Shown here piece after piece: positions 1 to 9,616 of a DNA stretch of 64,000 nucleotides. The notes under the pieces were generated by a model. It saw only the letters and a list, made by a program, of their open reading frames with translations. It ran no database searches and was not told where the DNA came from. The DNA is from Nocardia vulneris (GTDB taxonomy: Bacteria > Actinomycetota > Actinomycetes > Mycobacteriales > Mycobacteriaceae): the NCBI RefSeq assembly GCF_001613425.1, contig NZ_BDCI01000020.1, positions 87,851 through 151,850 of the forward strand. The letters run 5' to 3'. A program made the translations under genes and the position numbers. Each line of letters starts with the position of its first letter. The first letter of the stretch is position 1.

Positions 1-424
1 CCTTGTGCGCGGGCACGTCGATGACGATATCGGCGATCGAGAGCATCTCAGCGGGCTCGTCCTCGGTGCGGCGCAGCCTGGCGCGCACCCGGGCGACCAA
101 TTCCTTGGGCTTGAACGGCTTGACGATGTAATCGTCGGCGCCCGACTCCAAACCGAGCACGACGTCGACGGTGTCCGTCTTCGCCGTCAGCATCACGATG
201 GGCACGCCCGAATCCGCGCGCAGCACCCGGCACACGTCGATGCCGTTCATGCCGGGCAGCATCAGGTCCAGCAGCACCAGATCGGGGCGGATCTCCCGAA
301 CCGCCGCGAGGGCCTGTGTGCCGTCGCCGACCACATGCGGGTCGAACCCTTCCCCGCGCAAGACGATCGTGAGCATCTCAGCGAGCGCCATATCGTCGTC
401 GACGACCAGAATCTTCGGCTTCAT
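1..424 (-). CDS. mtrA: MtrA response regulator (3' part outside window)
   Basis: OmpR/PhoB-type response regulator of the MtrAB system, which in mycobacteria and corynebacteria controls cell-wall hydrolases and division genes. The visible part is an intact receiver domain: it starts MKPKILVVDDDMALAEML, has the phospho-acceptor Asp in the LVLLDLMLPG stretch, the conserved Thr in VIMLTAK-like VPIVMLTAK, and the Lys of the IVKPFKPKEL loop. The reading frame is open to the window edge, so the winged-helix DNA-binding domain lies outside. The assignment to MtrA rather than another OmpR regulator rests on the near-identical N-terminus and on the neighbouring tmk and ahcY genes, the same order as Rv3246c-Rv3248c in M. 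tuberculosis (from memory). Confidence 0.93.
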   Translation of the reverse strand, partial: MKPKILVVDDDMALAEMLTIVLRGEGFDPHVVGDGTQALAAVREIRPDLVLLDLMLPGMNGIDVCRVLRADSGVPIVMLTAKTDTVDVVLGLESGADDYIVKPFKPKELVARVRARLRRTEDEPAEMLSIADIVIDVPAHK

Positions 425-502
425 AATTACTATGTTGTCATCTCCCAGGCCAGGATCGGGTCGCCACGCCAACACTGGTACGAACCCGCCGCACATCTAA
501 CC

Positions 503-1150
503 CTATCGGGTAATCAAATCGGCGAATCGCGCGGCCAGCGTGGCTGGATCGTCACCGGATCGGAATATCCACCACGGGCCGTACCAGTTCTGTTGGGCCA
601 GCTCACGGTACACCGCGAGGGTGCGCTGCTGTAGTCGCGCGTCCCGCTCGTAGGCGTCGAGCGCCCGGCTGCTGTCGAGTTCGCCTCGGCGCCGGGCTCG
701 TTCGGCCGCGAGCTCCGGCGAGACGTCGAGCAGCACCTGTACCGCGGGCGCGGGCAACGCGAACCGTTCGTACTCCAATTCGCCTATCCAGCCCACGATT
801 GCGCCCGCCGCGGACTGTTCGAGCCGGGCCGCGTTGTAGGCGGCGTTGGACGCGACGTACCGATCGAGCAGCACGATGTCGTTGTCCGCCAACAGTTTCG
901 CCAGTTCGTCGCGCGCGTCCGCCCGATCCAGCGCGAACAGCAGCGCCATCGCGTTCACCGACGCCGCCAGGTCGCCGTGCGCGCCGTGCAGCGCCTCGGC
1001 CGCCAGATCGGCGTGCACCGAGCGGCCGTAGCGCGGAAAGGCCAACGAGGCGACCCGTACTCCGTCGGCGCGCAGCCGCGCGGTGACGGCGTCGGTCAAC
1101 GTCCGCTTGCCGGCCCCGTCGAGCCCCTCGACGACAATCAACGCTCCCAT
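503..1150 (-). CDS. tmk: Thymidylate (dTMP) kinase
   Basis: Phosphorylates dTMP to dTDP in the cytoplasm, an essential step of dTTP synthesis. The protein has 215 residues, the usual length. The P-loop near the N-terminus reads GLDGAGKRT, the mycobacterial-type variant with Arg after the invariant Lys, and a DRY/DRYVASNAAYN segment around residue 95-105 matches the DR(Y/H) motif of the family. The LID region contains ARRRGELDSS. It lies just upstream of mtrA on the same strand with a short gap, so co-transcription with mtrA is likely. ATG start. Confidence 0.95.
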   Translation of the reverse strand: MGALIVVEGLDGAGKRTLTDAVTARLRADGVRVASLAFPRYGRSVHADLAAEALHGAHGDLAASVNAMALLFALDRADARDELAKLLADNDIVLLDRYVASNAAYNAARLEQSAAGAIVGWIGELEYERFALPAPAVQVLLDVSPELAAERARRRGELDSSRALDAYERDARLQQRTLAVYRELAQQNWYGPWWIFRSGDDPATLAARFADLITR

Positions 1151-1226
1151 GGCTGGCAGGGTACTCAGCGCCCGGCCGCCGCGGCCCGTCGGTGCGCCGC
1201 GGCGGCCCGGATCGTTGCCTGCGGGC

Positions 1227-2198
1227 CTATGCGCAGCGACCGTTGCATTCGTAGCGCCAGAGGGTGCCGCAGCCGCCCTTCTTGTTGCAGCCGTTGACGA
1301 GTCCGACGCAGCGGGCGTCGCCGCAGTGGCTGCTCGCCGCGCTGCACTCGCAGTCGGGCAGTTTTGCCAGCAGCGTGCGCTCGCCCGCCTCGGTATCCGG
1401 TCCGAGCACGCCGACGATGCGGCGGGCCTGCGCGCGACCGAACTCGGCCTCGACGCGGGCGGCCGCCGCGTCGAGCCGGACGGTGAGTTCGTCGGTGCGC
1501 TCGCCGCGGAAGGTCGCCGGGTCCGCGGCTAGCTCCTCGATCCGCCGAAGTGCCGCATCCTGTTCCGTGGACAACCGCTCGCGCGCGGCCCGGGCCCGCG
1601 CCAAATGCTCGGTCCACAAACGGCTTTGCACCTCGGCGGGCAACTGGACGATCGCGGCACGACGGTATGTCATGGGGTACTTGGCGATACCGTCGAGGTC
1701 CTGCGGCAGCGAGCCCAGGTTCTCCTGCACCCAGCGGTGCGCCGACGACGCCTCCGCGACACCGGCCCCGCGACCGAGCACCAACCAGCCGGCCAGGACC
1801 GCGCCCGACCCGGCCAGGAGCACGCCGCGCCGCGAGGGGCCCTGCGCCACGATCGCGGCCACAGCGTCCGGTGACCGCTGTGCGGCGGACTCGGCCGCGG
1901 CGAACTCACCCAGCACGCGCAAGACCCGCACCGTCGCGCGCGGACCGAGCACGCGCGCCATCGGCACCGCTAGCGCCGGACCGGTCCAACTCTTGGCCCT
2001 CCCACCGGTGACCCGGATCAGCGTCGGCTGCCAGGGCGCGGCCGGGCCGAGACTGTCATGGCGCCAACGGATCACGTCCGCATCCGTCAGCGGCCTGGTG
2101 TCGAGCCGATCCCCCGCGACCGCCGCGACGAGATCGGAGATCCGCGTGCACTTCGCGCACGAGCCGTCGAATGCCAGAATCCAGCGCGAGTCCTTCAT
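1227..2198 (-). CDS. Membrane-anchored protein with DCC-like N-terminus and fulvocin C-like Cys-rich tail
   Basis: A 323-residue protein of three parts. Residues 7-17 read ILAFDGSCAKC, a CxxC at the position typical of DCC/DUF393 thiol-oxidoreductase-like proteins. Residues 123-148 form a twin-arginine-preceded hydrophobic segment (SRRGVLLAGSGAVLAGWLVL), which could be a TM anchor or Tat-like signal. After a charged helical middle (about 150-280), the last 41 residues hold eight cysteines (283, 285, 292, 297, 304, 310, 318, 322) with a CECSAASSHC start and a GCGTLWRYECNG end. That tail resembles the eight-cysteine bacteriocin fulvocin C of Myxococcus as I remember it; similar proteins are called fulvocin C-related in other genomes. 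The start was chosen for the GGGGGG ribosome site upstream of ATG; longer in-frame starts lack one. Export, maturation and any antibacterial activity are inference. Confidence 0.7.
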   Translation of the reverse strand: MKDSRWILAFDGSCAKCTRISDLVAAVAGDRLDTRPLTDADVIRWRHDSLGPAAPWQPTLIRVTGGRAKSWTGPALAVPMARVLGPRATVRVLRVLGEFAAAESAAQRSPDAVAAIVAQGPSRRGVLLAGSGAVLAGWLVLGRGAGVAEASSAHRWVQENLGSLPQDLDGIAKYPMTYRRAAIVQLPAEVQSRLWTEHLARARAARERLSTEQDAALRRIEELAADPATFRGERTDELTVRLDAAAARVEAEFGRAQARRIVGVLGPDTEAGERTLLAKLPDCECSAASSHCGDARCVGLVNGCNKKGGCGTLWRYECNGRCA

Positions 2199-2357
2199 GG
2201 TGCATACCCCCCGGGAGCGATGCCGACCGGCGATCTGCTTTCGCCGGACGCTAGGTATCGCCATTGTCGGAAGGCCCCGCTCGCGCCCGCAATGGAATCG
2301 CCCGCGAAACACCTTGCCTGGCAGCAGAGGTGGCAGCACTGCCAGCTTGCGCGAAAA

Positions 2358-2398
2358 GCACGCGGCCGCCGGACCCGAGTGGTCCGGCGGCCGCGTGC
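2358..2398 (-). terminator. Hairpin downstream of ahcY
   Basis: Perfect 18-bp inverted repeat (arms at 2358-2375 and 2381-2398) with a 5-nt loop, starting 9 nt after the ahcY stop codon. There is no clear T-run, as is common for actinobacterial terminators. Confidence 0.8.
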
Positions 2399-2407
2399 GT
2401 CAGTCGC

Positions 2408-3892
<1,485 letters not shown>

Positions 3893-3992
3893 AGCCTCTG
3901 TCTGCCTCTCCTGGAAGTCGGTACCAACACGCAAGGCTAGTCGCTGGCGCGGCGGCTGGGTACACCGTACTCACCCTTGCTAGCTTGGCGCG

Positions 3993-5039
3993 ATGCCGAA
4001 CCTGCGCGCTATCGCCACGACCGCTGTCGTCGGGCTGTCCGTCCTGGGTCTCAGCACCGCCTGCGACAGCGGATCGGACGCCGCACCCGCAACTGCGTCG
4101 CGAACCGTCGACCTGCAGGCGCACCGCGGCGGGCGCGGCCTGACCGTCGAGGAATCGCTGCCCGGCTTCGCCAAGGCGCTCGAGCTCGGCGTCACGACGC
4201 TCGAGCTCGATATCGTGCTCACCGCCGACCGGATGCCGCTGATCTGGCACGACCCGACCGTGCTCGCCACCAAATGCGCCGACACCGCGCCCGCGACCGT
4301 GGACGACCCGGAGTTCCCGTACGTGGGCAAGCTGGTGCACGAGCTGACCTACACCCAGATCCGGACCCTGGACTGCGGGCGGGCCCTGGCCGACTTCCCC
4401 GGCCAGCAAGCCCTGCCGGGCAACAAGATAGCGACGCTGCCCGAGCTGTTCGATCTGGTGAAGTCCTATCGCGGCGCGCACCCGCGGTACAACATCGAGA
4501 CCAAAGTGGAAGCCGAACATCCCGAACAGTCCGCCACGCCACAGGAATTCGTGGACGTCATCCTCGGCACCGTGACCGCGGCCGGCGAGACCGGCAACGT
4601 CGAGATCCAGAGCTTCGACTGGCGGTCGCTGCCGCTGGTGCGCAAGGCCGATCCGACCATCCCGCTGGTGGCGCTCTACGACGACACCACCTTCGTCGCA
4701 GGCTCGAAGTGGCTCGGGCCGATCCGGTTCGAGGACTACCCGGACGATCCGCTCGGCGCGGTGAAAGCGCTGGGCGCCAACGTCGCTTCGCCCGGCTACT
4801 CGGTGCCCTACGGCCGCAAAGCGGGTGAACCGGGCTTCGCCCTGGTGGCGGACAAGACCTACGTCGACCGGGCGCACGAACTCGACCTGCGCGTCATCCC
4901 GTGGACCGTGAACGACAAGGCCACGATCGCCGCCCAACTCGAAACCGGCGTAGACGGCGTGATCACCGACTACCCCGACCGGATGCGAGAGGTGCTGCAG
5001 GAGAAGGGACTCCCCCTCCCGCCCGCCTACCACCGCTGA
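3993..5039 (+). CDS. Glycerophosphodiester phosphodiesterase, lipoprotein
   Basis: Cleaves glycerophosphodiesters to glycerol-3-phosphate and an alcohol. The N-terminus is a lipoprotein signal peptide with lipobox LSTAC at about residues 20-24, so the mature enzyme should be anchored on the outer face of the cytoplasmic membrane. The GDPD catalytic signature follows: QAHRGGRG with the first catalytic His, VEESLPGF with the Glu, then LELDIVLTADRMPLIWHDPTV with the metal-binding E/D and second His. The C-terminus has the WTVNDKA and GVDGVITDYPD blocks typical of the TIM barrel end. 348 residues. It is divergent from ahcY across about 100 bp, so both promoters must lie in that gap. Confidence 0.9.
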   Translation: MPNLRAIATTAVVGLSVLGLSTACDSGSDAAPATASRTVDLQAHRGGRGLTVEESLPGFAKALELGVTTLELDIVLTADRMPLIWHDPTVLATKCADTAPATVDDPEFPYVGKLVHELTYTQIRTLDCGRALADFPGQQALPGNKIATLPELFDLVKSYRGAHPRYNIETKVEAEHPEQSATPQEFVDVILGTVTAAGETGNVEIQSFDWRSLPLVRKADPTIPLVALYDDTTFVAGSKWLGPIRFEDYPDDPLGAVKALGANVASPGYSVPYGRKAGEPGFALVADKTYVDRAHELDLRVIPWTVNDKATIAAQLETGVDGVITDYPDRMREVLQEKGLPLPPAYHR

Positions 5040-5157
5040 ACCCGGCAGCTCCGGCAGAGGTCGGGCGCGCACCCCGCGGCCGACCCGACCAAGCCACTGC
5101 CAGAGTCCGACCACCCACACCGCTCGAAAACCGGGACCACGCACGCACCCCCACGCC

Positions 5158-5237
5158 CGGCTCCCCGGTCGGTCACCACCGAACGGGGAGCCGCGCACGC
5201 ACACCGCGCACGGCTCCCGTCGGTCGCCACCGAACAG
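5158..5237 (+). repeat. Two imperfect copies of a ~28-bp sequence
   Basis: Copies at about 5158-5187 and 5211-5237 share the pattern CGGCTCCC(C)GGTCGGT-ACCACCGAAC-GG. They lie in the 211-bp gap between the convergent phosphodiesterase and alkB2 genes, where no gene is apparent. Function unknown. Confidence 0.5.
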
Positions 5238-5250
5238 GCGGGCCTGGTTC

Positions 5251-6981
5251 TCAGATCGCGCCCGACTCCGCCACCGTCGCTTCCCTGCGCTGCGCCGATC
5301 CGTTGCGCTGCACCACAGCGTTGCGCTGCACGGCACCGTTACATGGGCTGCCCGCATTGCTTACTGGCACACCGGTTTCCGAGGTGACACCACTGCCCGA
5401 GGCGACACCCTCCGCCGCGACGGCGGCACTACTCGGGCTCCCGTCGCTGCCCTGCAACGCACTATCCGCCTGCAACACACCATCGGCCTGCGCGCCACGA
5501 TTCGGCTGCGCCGCACCAGCACCCGACACCGCGCCGTTCGATCGCGCCACACCACTGGCCTGCGCCGCACCACCAGCCTGCGCCGCGCCCTTCGTTTGCG
5601 CCGCCGTATTGGAGGGCACCGCACCGTCACCGCCCCGCACCACACCGTTCGAGTGCGCGGCACCGTTGGCCGACCGCGCACCCCCAGCTCGCGCCGCACC
5701 GTCCGCCGGCGCCGCACCGCTGGCCTGCACCGCGCCGGCCGCTTGCGCCGCCTCGTTCACTTGCGCCGCACCATTCGCTTGCGGCGCGGTATTTGCCTGT
5801 GCCGCTGCATTTTCCGGGGTCTGGGTGGCCCAGCCGCGGTAGCGTTCCAGGAGCTGGCGGCGTTTGCGGGGGTGGATGTTCGCGCGGGTGACGTCGCCGT
5901 CGTAGTGCTCGAGCACGCGATGGTCCATCACCGCCCGCCACAGCGGCGGAACGACCGCGAACAGAATCATCGTGGCGTATCCGGCCGGCAGCTGCGGCGC
6001 CTGCATGGAACTGCGCAGCGTCTGATACCGGCGGCCCGGATTGGCGTGATGATCGCTGTGCCGCTGTAGATGGAACAGGAAGATATTGGTGACGAGCCGG
6101 TCGCTGTTCCAGCTGTCGCGCGGCGAGCAGCGCGCGTAATTGCCGTTCGGCCGCTTGCCCCGCAGCAGCCCGTAGTGCTCGATGTAATTCACCGTCTCCA
6201 GCAGCGCGGCGCCGATCACAGCCTGCAGGATCAGCCACGGCAGGATGCCGATGCCGAACAGCGCCATCAGCGTGCCGAACAGCACCACGCTCATCGACCA
6301 GGCCTGCAGGATGTGGTTGTGCACGCTGAACCAGCGCCGGTTCTTGCGCGCCAGGCGCACCCGCTCCAGTTCGATGGCCGAGCGGAAGCTGCCGAACACG
6401 CTGCGCGGCAGGAACTCCCAGAGGGTCTCGCCGAGCCGGCCGCTGGCCGGGTCTTCCGGCGTGGCGACCCGCACGTGATGCCCGCGATTGTGCTCGACGA
6501 AGAAGTGGCCGTAGAACGACTGCGCCAGCGCCACTTTGGCCAGCCAGCGTTCGGCGTTCTCGACCCGGTGACCCAGTTCGTGCGCCGCGTTGATCCCGAT
6601 GCCGCTGACGAATCCGAGCGTCGCGGCGAGGCCGAGCTTGTCGACGATGCTCAGCTCGTGACCCGCCCACATGGCGCAGGCGATGAGCAGGCCGATCAGC
6701 TGCACAGGCAGGAACAGATAGGTGCACCACCGGTAGTACCGGTCATTGGACAGCAACTCGTAGTCTTCATCGCGCGGATTGGTGCCGTCCTCGCCGACAA
6801 CCCAGTCCAGGACCGGGATGACGATCAGCACGATGATCGGACCGATCCACCAGAACACCTTTGCCCCGGTCTGCAACACGAGTTGCGAGGGCAACAGGGC
6901 GCTCAGTGGAGCGATCAGGCCGAAAACCCATAAGTGTCGTTTGGGATCAGTTGATACCGGCGGTTTGCCAACCGTTTGCAC
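5251..6981 (-). CDS. alkB2: Alkane 1-monooxygenase with long Ala/Gly/Asn repeat tail (AlkB2)
   Basis: Integral-membrane di-iron hydroxylase that oxidises the terminal carbon of n-alkanes, taking electrons from rubredoxin. Residues 1-385 are a complete AlkB: hydrophobic N-terminal helices, then the His boxes HELGHR (134-139), EHNRGHH (163-169) with ATPEDPAS just after, NYIEHYG (265-271) and LQRHSDHH (305-312). Residues about 391-576 are an added low-complexity tail built mostly of six-residue units such as QANGAA, QASGAA, SNGAVS. This replaces nothing in the catalytic core; fused rubredoxin domains occur at this end in some actinobacterial AlkBs, but no CxxC rubredoxin site is present here. 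Start is GTG with a GGGAG ribosome site. It lies downstream of the alkB-rubA-rubB-tetR operon in the same direction, 191 bp away, probably with its own promoter. Confidence 0.93.
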   Translation of the reverse strand: MQTVGKPPVSTDPKRHLWVFGLIAPLSALLPSQLVLQTGAKVFWWIGPIIVLIVIPVLDWVVGEDGTNPRDEDYELLSNDRYYRWCTYLFLPVQLIGLLIACAMWAGHELSIVDKLGLAATLGFVSGIGINAAHELGHRVENAERWLAKVALAQSFYGHFFVEHNRGHHVRVATPEDPASGRLGETLWEFLPRSVFGSFRSAIELERVRLARKNRRWFSVHNHILQAWSMSVVLFGTLMALFGIGILPWLILQAVIGAALLETVNYIEHYGLLRGKRPNGNYARCSPRDSWNSDRLVTNIFLFHLQRHSDHHANPGRRYQTLRSSMQAPQLPAGYATMILFAVVPPLWRAVMDHRVLEHYDGDVTRANIHPRKRRQLLERYRGWATQTPENAAAQANTAPQANGAAQVNEAAQAAGAVQASGAAPADGAARAGGARSANGAAHSNGVVRGGDGAVPSNTAAQTKGAAQAGGAAQASGVARSNGAVSGAGAAQPNRGAQADGVLQADSALQGSDGSPSSAAVAAEGVASGSGVTSETGVPVSNAGSPCNGAVQRNAVVQRNGSAQRREATVAESGAI

Positions 6982-7113
6982 GTTTCTCCCGCTAAATAGG
7001 AACCCTAACTCCGATGTACGAGAATAGTTCCAGACTGTACGGCCGTTTCGCAGACCTTGACGGATGAAACGTGACGAGGATTACAACCCTGGCAGTTGGT
7101 TTTTAAGTCCACT

Positions 7114-7154
7114 CATATGTTAGTGAAGCGTGGCTTACTTTCCGCAAACATATG
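7114..7154. promoter_or_regulatory. Inverted repeat upstream of alkB2
   Basis: CATATGTT (7114-7121) and its exact complement AACATATG (7147-7154) are 25 bp apart in the 191-bp gap before alkB2, in an unusually AT-rich stretch for this genome. A candidate operator for the adjacent TetR regulator, by position only. Confidence 0.4.
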
Positions 7155-7172
7155 CGGCGGCGAACGAGTTCA

Positions 7173-7829
7173 CTACTGCTCGATTCGGGCCGCGAGAATC
7201 GCCTCGACATAGGGGCTCAGCAACGCGCTCAAATCCTCCGGAGCGTCGCGCCCGGGGCCGGGCGGGGTCGGGATGTAGCTCAGCGCGATGCGCACCAGCG
7301 CGTGCGCGATGACATCCGATTCGGCCGCGGTCGCCGCCACCCAGCTGTGCTGGAACGCCAGCGAGAGCCGGGCGGTCGCCTGCTCGAGCAACGGCCCGGC
7401 ATCGAGGGTGATCAGCCGCAGCAGGTCCAGCTTCACCTCACCGGCCAGCAGCGAGCGGACCAGCGGATCGGCCGCGGCGTCGAGGAAGAAGTTGCGCATC
7501 CCCTCCCGGAACGCGGCGCGGGCATCACCGACATTGCCGGTGATGGCCGCGTCCACGTGGTCGACCAGATCGTCGGCCAGGCGCAGCGCGTACGCCTGCG
7601 CGAGACCGCTGCGGGAACCGAACTCGTTGTAGAGGGTCTGCCTGCTGACGCCCGCCCTGGCGGCCACATCACCGAGGGTGATCTTGGACCAATCCCGTTC
7701 GGTGAGCAGTTCCCGCATGGCATCGAGGACCGACGCGCGCAGCAACTCCCGCGCGGCCTCCTGATAGGGAATGCGAGTTCCGGTGCGCGCCATACCCGCG
7801 ACACTGTCACGGGCGGTTCCCGCAGTCAA
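7173..7829 (-). CDS. alkX: TetR-family regulator of the alkane operon (AlkX-like)
   Basis: 218 residues with an N-terminal TetR helix-turn-helix: ITLGDVAARAGVSRQTLYNEFGSRSGL at roughly residues 50-76. The C-terminal two thirds is the ligand-binding helical bundle. It follows rubB with only a few bases between and is the last gene of alkB-rubA-rubB-tetR, the same position as alkX (Rv3249c) in mycobacteria, so autoregulation of the alkane operon by an alkane or fatty-acid ligand is inferred. The start is uncertain: a TTG at 7829 lies 5 bases past the rubB stop, and an ATG at 7793 would remove 12 residues; neither has a clear ribosome site. Confidence 0.9.
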   Translation of the reverse strand: MTAGTARDSVAGMARTGTRIPYQEAARELLRASVLDAMRELLTERDWSKITLGDVAARAGVSRQTLYNEFGSRSGLAQAYALRLADDLVDHVDAAITGNVGDARAAFREGMRNFFLDAAADPLVRSLLAGEVKLDLLRLITLDAGPLLEQATARLSLAFQHSWVAATAAESDVIAHALVRIALSYIPTPPGPGRDAPEDLSALLSPYVEAILAARIEQ

Positions 7830-7833
7830 AACA

Positions 7834-8016
7834 TCACGACCGCTCTATTTCGACCATGTAGAAGTCCGCCTTGGCGGCGCCGCAGTCCGGACACGTCCAG
7901 TCGTCGGGAATATCGTCCCAGCGCGTGCCGGGCGCGATACCGTCCTCCGGCCACCCCTTCGCCTCGTCGTATTCGAAACCACACTGAATGCACTGAAAAA
8001 GTTTGTAATCGTTCAT
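7834..8016 (-). CDS. rubB: Rubredoxin, second copy
   Basis: 60-residue rubredoxin, an iron-sulfur-free single-Fe electron carrier that passes electrons to AlkB. Two CxxC-type knuckles hold the iron: CIQCGFEYD near residue 9-12 and CPDCGA near 42-45, with the typical GTRWDDIPDDWTCP core between. The start ATG overlaps the stop of the upstream rubredoxin (ATGA), indicating translational coupling. Confidence 0.95.
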   Translation of the reverse strand: MNDYKLFQCIQCGFEYDEAKGWPEDGIAPGTRWDDIPDDWTCPDCGAAKADFYMVEIERS

Positions 8017-8186
8017 TTGACCGCTCCCACCTGTTCGAAATCGATTTTCTCCCGCACCCCACAGTCCGGGCAGCACCAGTCGTCCGGGATCACGTCCCAC
8101 CGGGTGCCCGCGGGAAATCCTTCGTGCGGATCGCCTTTCGCCTCGTCGTATACGTATTCGCACACAGGACAACGGAACAGATTCAT
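8013..8186 (-). CDS. rubA: Rubredoxin, first copy
   Basis: 57-residue rubredoxin starting MNLFRCPVCEYVYDEAKG, with the second iron knuckle CCPDCG at residues 38-42 after GTRWDVIPDDW. The CxxC-G replaced by CPVCE and the CCPDCG pattern match the two-rubredoxin arrangement of actinobacterial alk operons, in which one type supports alkane hydroxylation and the other is redundant. Its ATG shares one base with the alkB stop (TGATG), and its stop overlaps the start of rubB, so the three proteins are co-translated. Confidence 0.95.
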   Translation of the reverse strand: MNLFRCPVCEYVYDEAKGDPHEGFPAGTRWDVIPDDWCCPDCGVREKIDFEQVGAVK

Positions 8187-9433
8187 CACGCCACCCCGTC
8201 GGCCCGCAACTCGGTACCGTAACGGGCAATCACCTTGTCTCGCTTGCCCGGTTGGATATTCGCGCGGGTGATGTCGCCGTCATAGTGCGCGAGCACGCGC
8301 TTGTCCATCACGCGCCGCCACAGCGGCGGGAAGTAGGCGAGCAGGATCATGCTCGCGTACCCGCTGGGCAGATTCGGGGCGCCGTCCCAGCTGCGCAGGG
8401 TCTGATAGCGCCGGGTCGGATAGGCGTGATGATCACTGTGGCGCTGCAGGTGGTACAGGAAGATGTTGGTCACGATGTGGTCGCTGTTCCAGCTGTGCAC
8501 CGGCGCGGGCCGCTCGTATCGTCCCGACGCGGTCCGCTGCCGGACCAGGCCGTAGTGCTCGAGATAGTTGACCGCCTCCAGCAGGCTGAACCCGACCACC
8601 GCCTGCAACACCAGATACGGCAGCAGTTCGACGCCGAACACCGCGACGAGCACGAGGTAGAGCGCCGCCGACATCAGCCACGCGCTGAGCACCTCGTTCT
8701 TCAGGCTCCACGGCTTCTTCTCCAGTCGCTGCAGCCGGGTCTTCTCCAACCGCCACGCCGAGGTCAGGCTGCCCCACACGGTGCGCGGCCAGAAAGCCCA
8801 GAATGTTTCGCCCACACGAGAACTCGCCGGATCCTCGGGGGTTGCGACGCGCACATGATGACCGCGGTTGTGCTCGATATAGAAGTGACCGTAGAACGAT
8901 TGCGCCAGTGCGATTCTCGACAGCCAGCGCTCCAGATGCACCTTCTTGTGGCCCAATTCGTGCGCGGTGTTGATGCCGATGCCACCGATCATGCCGACCG
9001 TGATCGCGAGGCCGATCTTGTCGACCACGTGCAGGCCACCGTCGAAACCGAGCCAGCTCACCTCGTCCGCGGTGATCAGGTAGCAGGCCATGAGCAGCGT
9101 CGCGTATTGGCACGGCAGATACAGGTAGGTGAGGTAGCGGTAGTACTTGTCGTGCTCCAGATACTCCATCACCTCGTCCGGCGGATTATCGCCGTCAGGC
9201 CCGAAGAATATGTCCGCCAACGGAATCAGCACATACACCAGGATCGGGCCGAGCCAGAACGGCACCTGTGCCAGCCGATGCCAGCCGAGTGCGTTGAGGG
9301 CGAGGATCACCGGGATCCCGATGGTGAACAGGCCGGTGGGCGCGAACAAACCCCACAGCCACATATAGCGCTTGCGGTCGCGCCAGTCCGGCGTCGCCGT
9401 CGGCTGCGCGGACGTGTCGGCTGCTGTCGACAT
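8186..9433 (-). CDS. alkB: Alkane 1-monooxygenase (AlkB)
   Basis: Terminal alkane hydroxylase, a membrane di-iron enzyme, 415 residues. His motifs in order: HELGHK, EHNRGHHVRVATPEDPAS, NYLEHYG and LQRHSDHHAYP. N-terminal region has the expected paired transmembrane helices (LFTIGIPVILALNALG and following). The ATG start has GGAG eight bases upstream; a TTG four codons earlier has none. First gene of a tightly overlapping operon with two rubredoxins and a TetR regulator, giving a complete alkane-to-alcohol module apart from rubredoxin reductase, which is not in the window. Confidence 0.96.
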   Translation of the reverse strand: MSTAADTSAQPTATPDWRDRKRYMWLWGLFAPTGLFTIGIPVILALNALGWHRLAQVPFWLGPILVYVLIPLADIFFGPDGDNPPDEVMEYLEHDKYYRYLTYLYLPCQYATLLMACYLITADEVSWLGFDGGLHVVDKIGLAITVGMIGGIGINTAHELGHKKVHLERWLSRIALAQSFYGHFYIEHNRGHHVRVATPEDPASSRVGETFWAFWPRTVWGSLTSAWRLEKTRLQRLEKKPWSLKNEVLSAWLMSAALYLVLVAVFGVELLPYLVLQAVVGFSLLEAVNYLEHYGLVRQRTASGRYERPAPVHSWNSDHIVTNIFLYHLQRHSDHHAYPTRRYQTLRSWDGAPNLPSGYASMILLAYFPPLWRRVMDKRVLAHYDGDITRANIQPGKRDKVIARYGTELRADGVA

Positions 9434-9491
9434 CGTTGTCTCCAATCCAAAAGCGGCACGCCACGTGTGACGTGCGTTACCTCTGCCATGG

Positions 9492-9539
9492 ACACTAGAG
9501 ATCGATTTGTCGCCTGTCTATACAAATCAGCGAATTTGT
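9492..9539 (-). promoter_or_regulatory. alkB promoter with overlapping inverted repeats
   Basis: On the minus strand a -35-like TAGACA (9515-9520) and -10-like TAGTGT (9492-9497) are separated by 17 bp. Two inverted repeats overlap or adjoin it: GATTTGT-N11-ACAAATC (9504-9528) and ACAAAT-N6-ATTTGT (9522-9539), sharing the central arm. This is where a TetR repressor would block transcription, and the operon's own TetR protein is the natural candidate. Confidence 0.55.
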
Positions 9540-9568
9540 AAAGCCGAGACGGCCCGCACAACGAGAAC

Positions 9569-9597
9569 GCCCCGGTCAGGCGAGGCCTGACCGGGGC
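9569..9597 (-). terminator. Terminator after the NUDIX gene
   Basis: Perfect 13-bp stem (9569-9581 with 9585-9597) and 3-nt loop, 19 nt beyond the NUDIX stop codon. It isolates the fbiA-fbiB-NUDIX operon from alkB. Confidence 0.75.
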
Positions 9598-9616
9598 ATC
9601 GGCACGTCGAGGGGTG

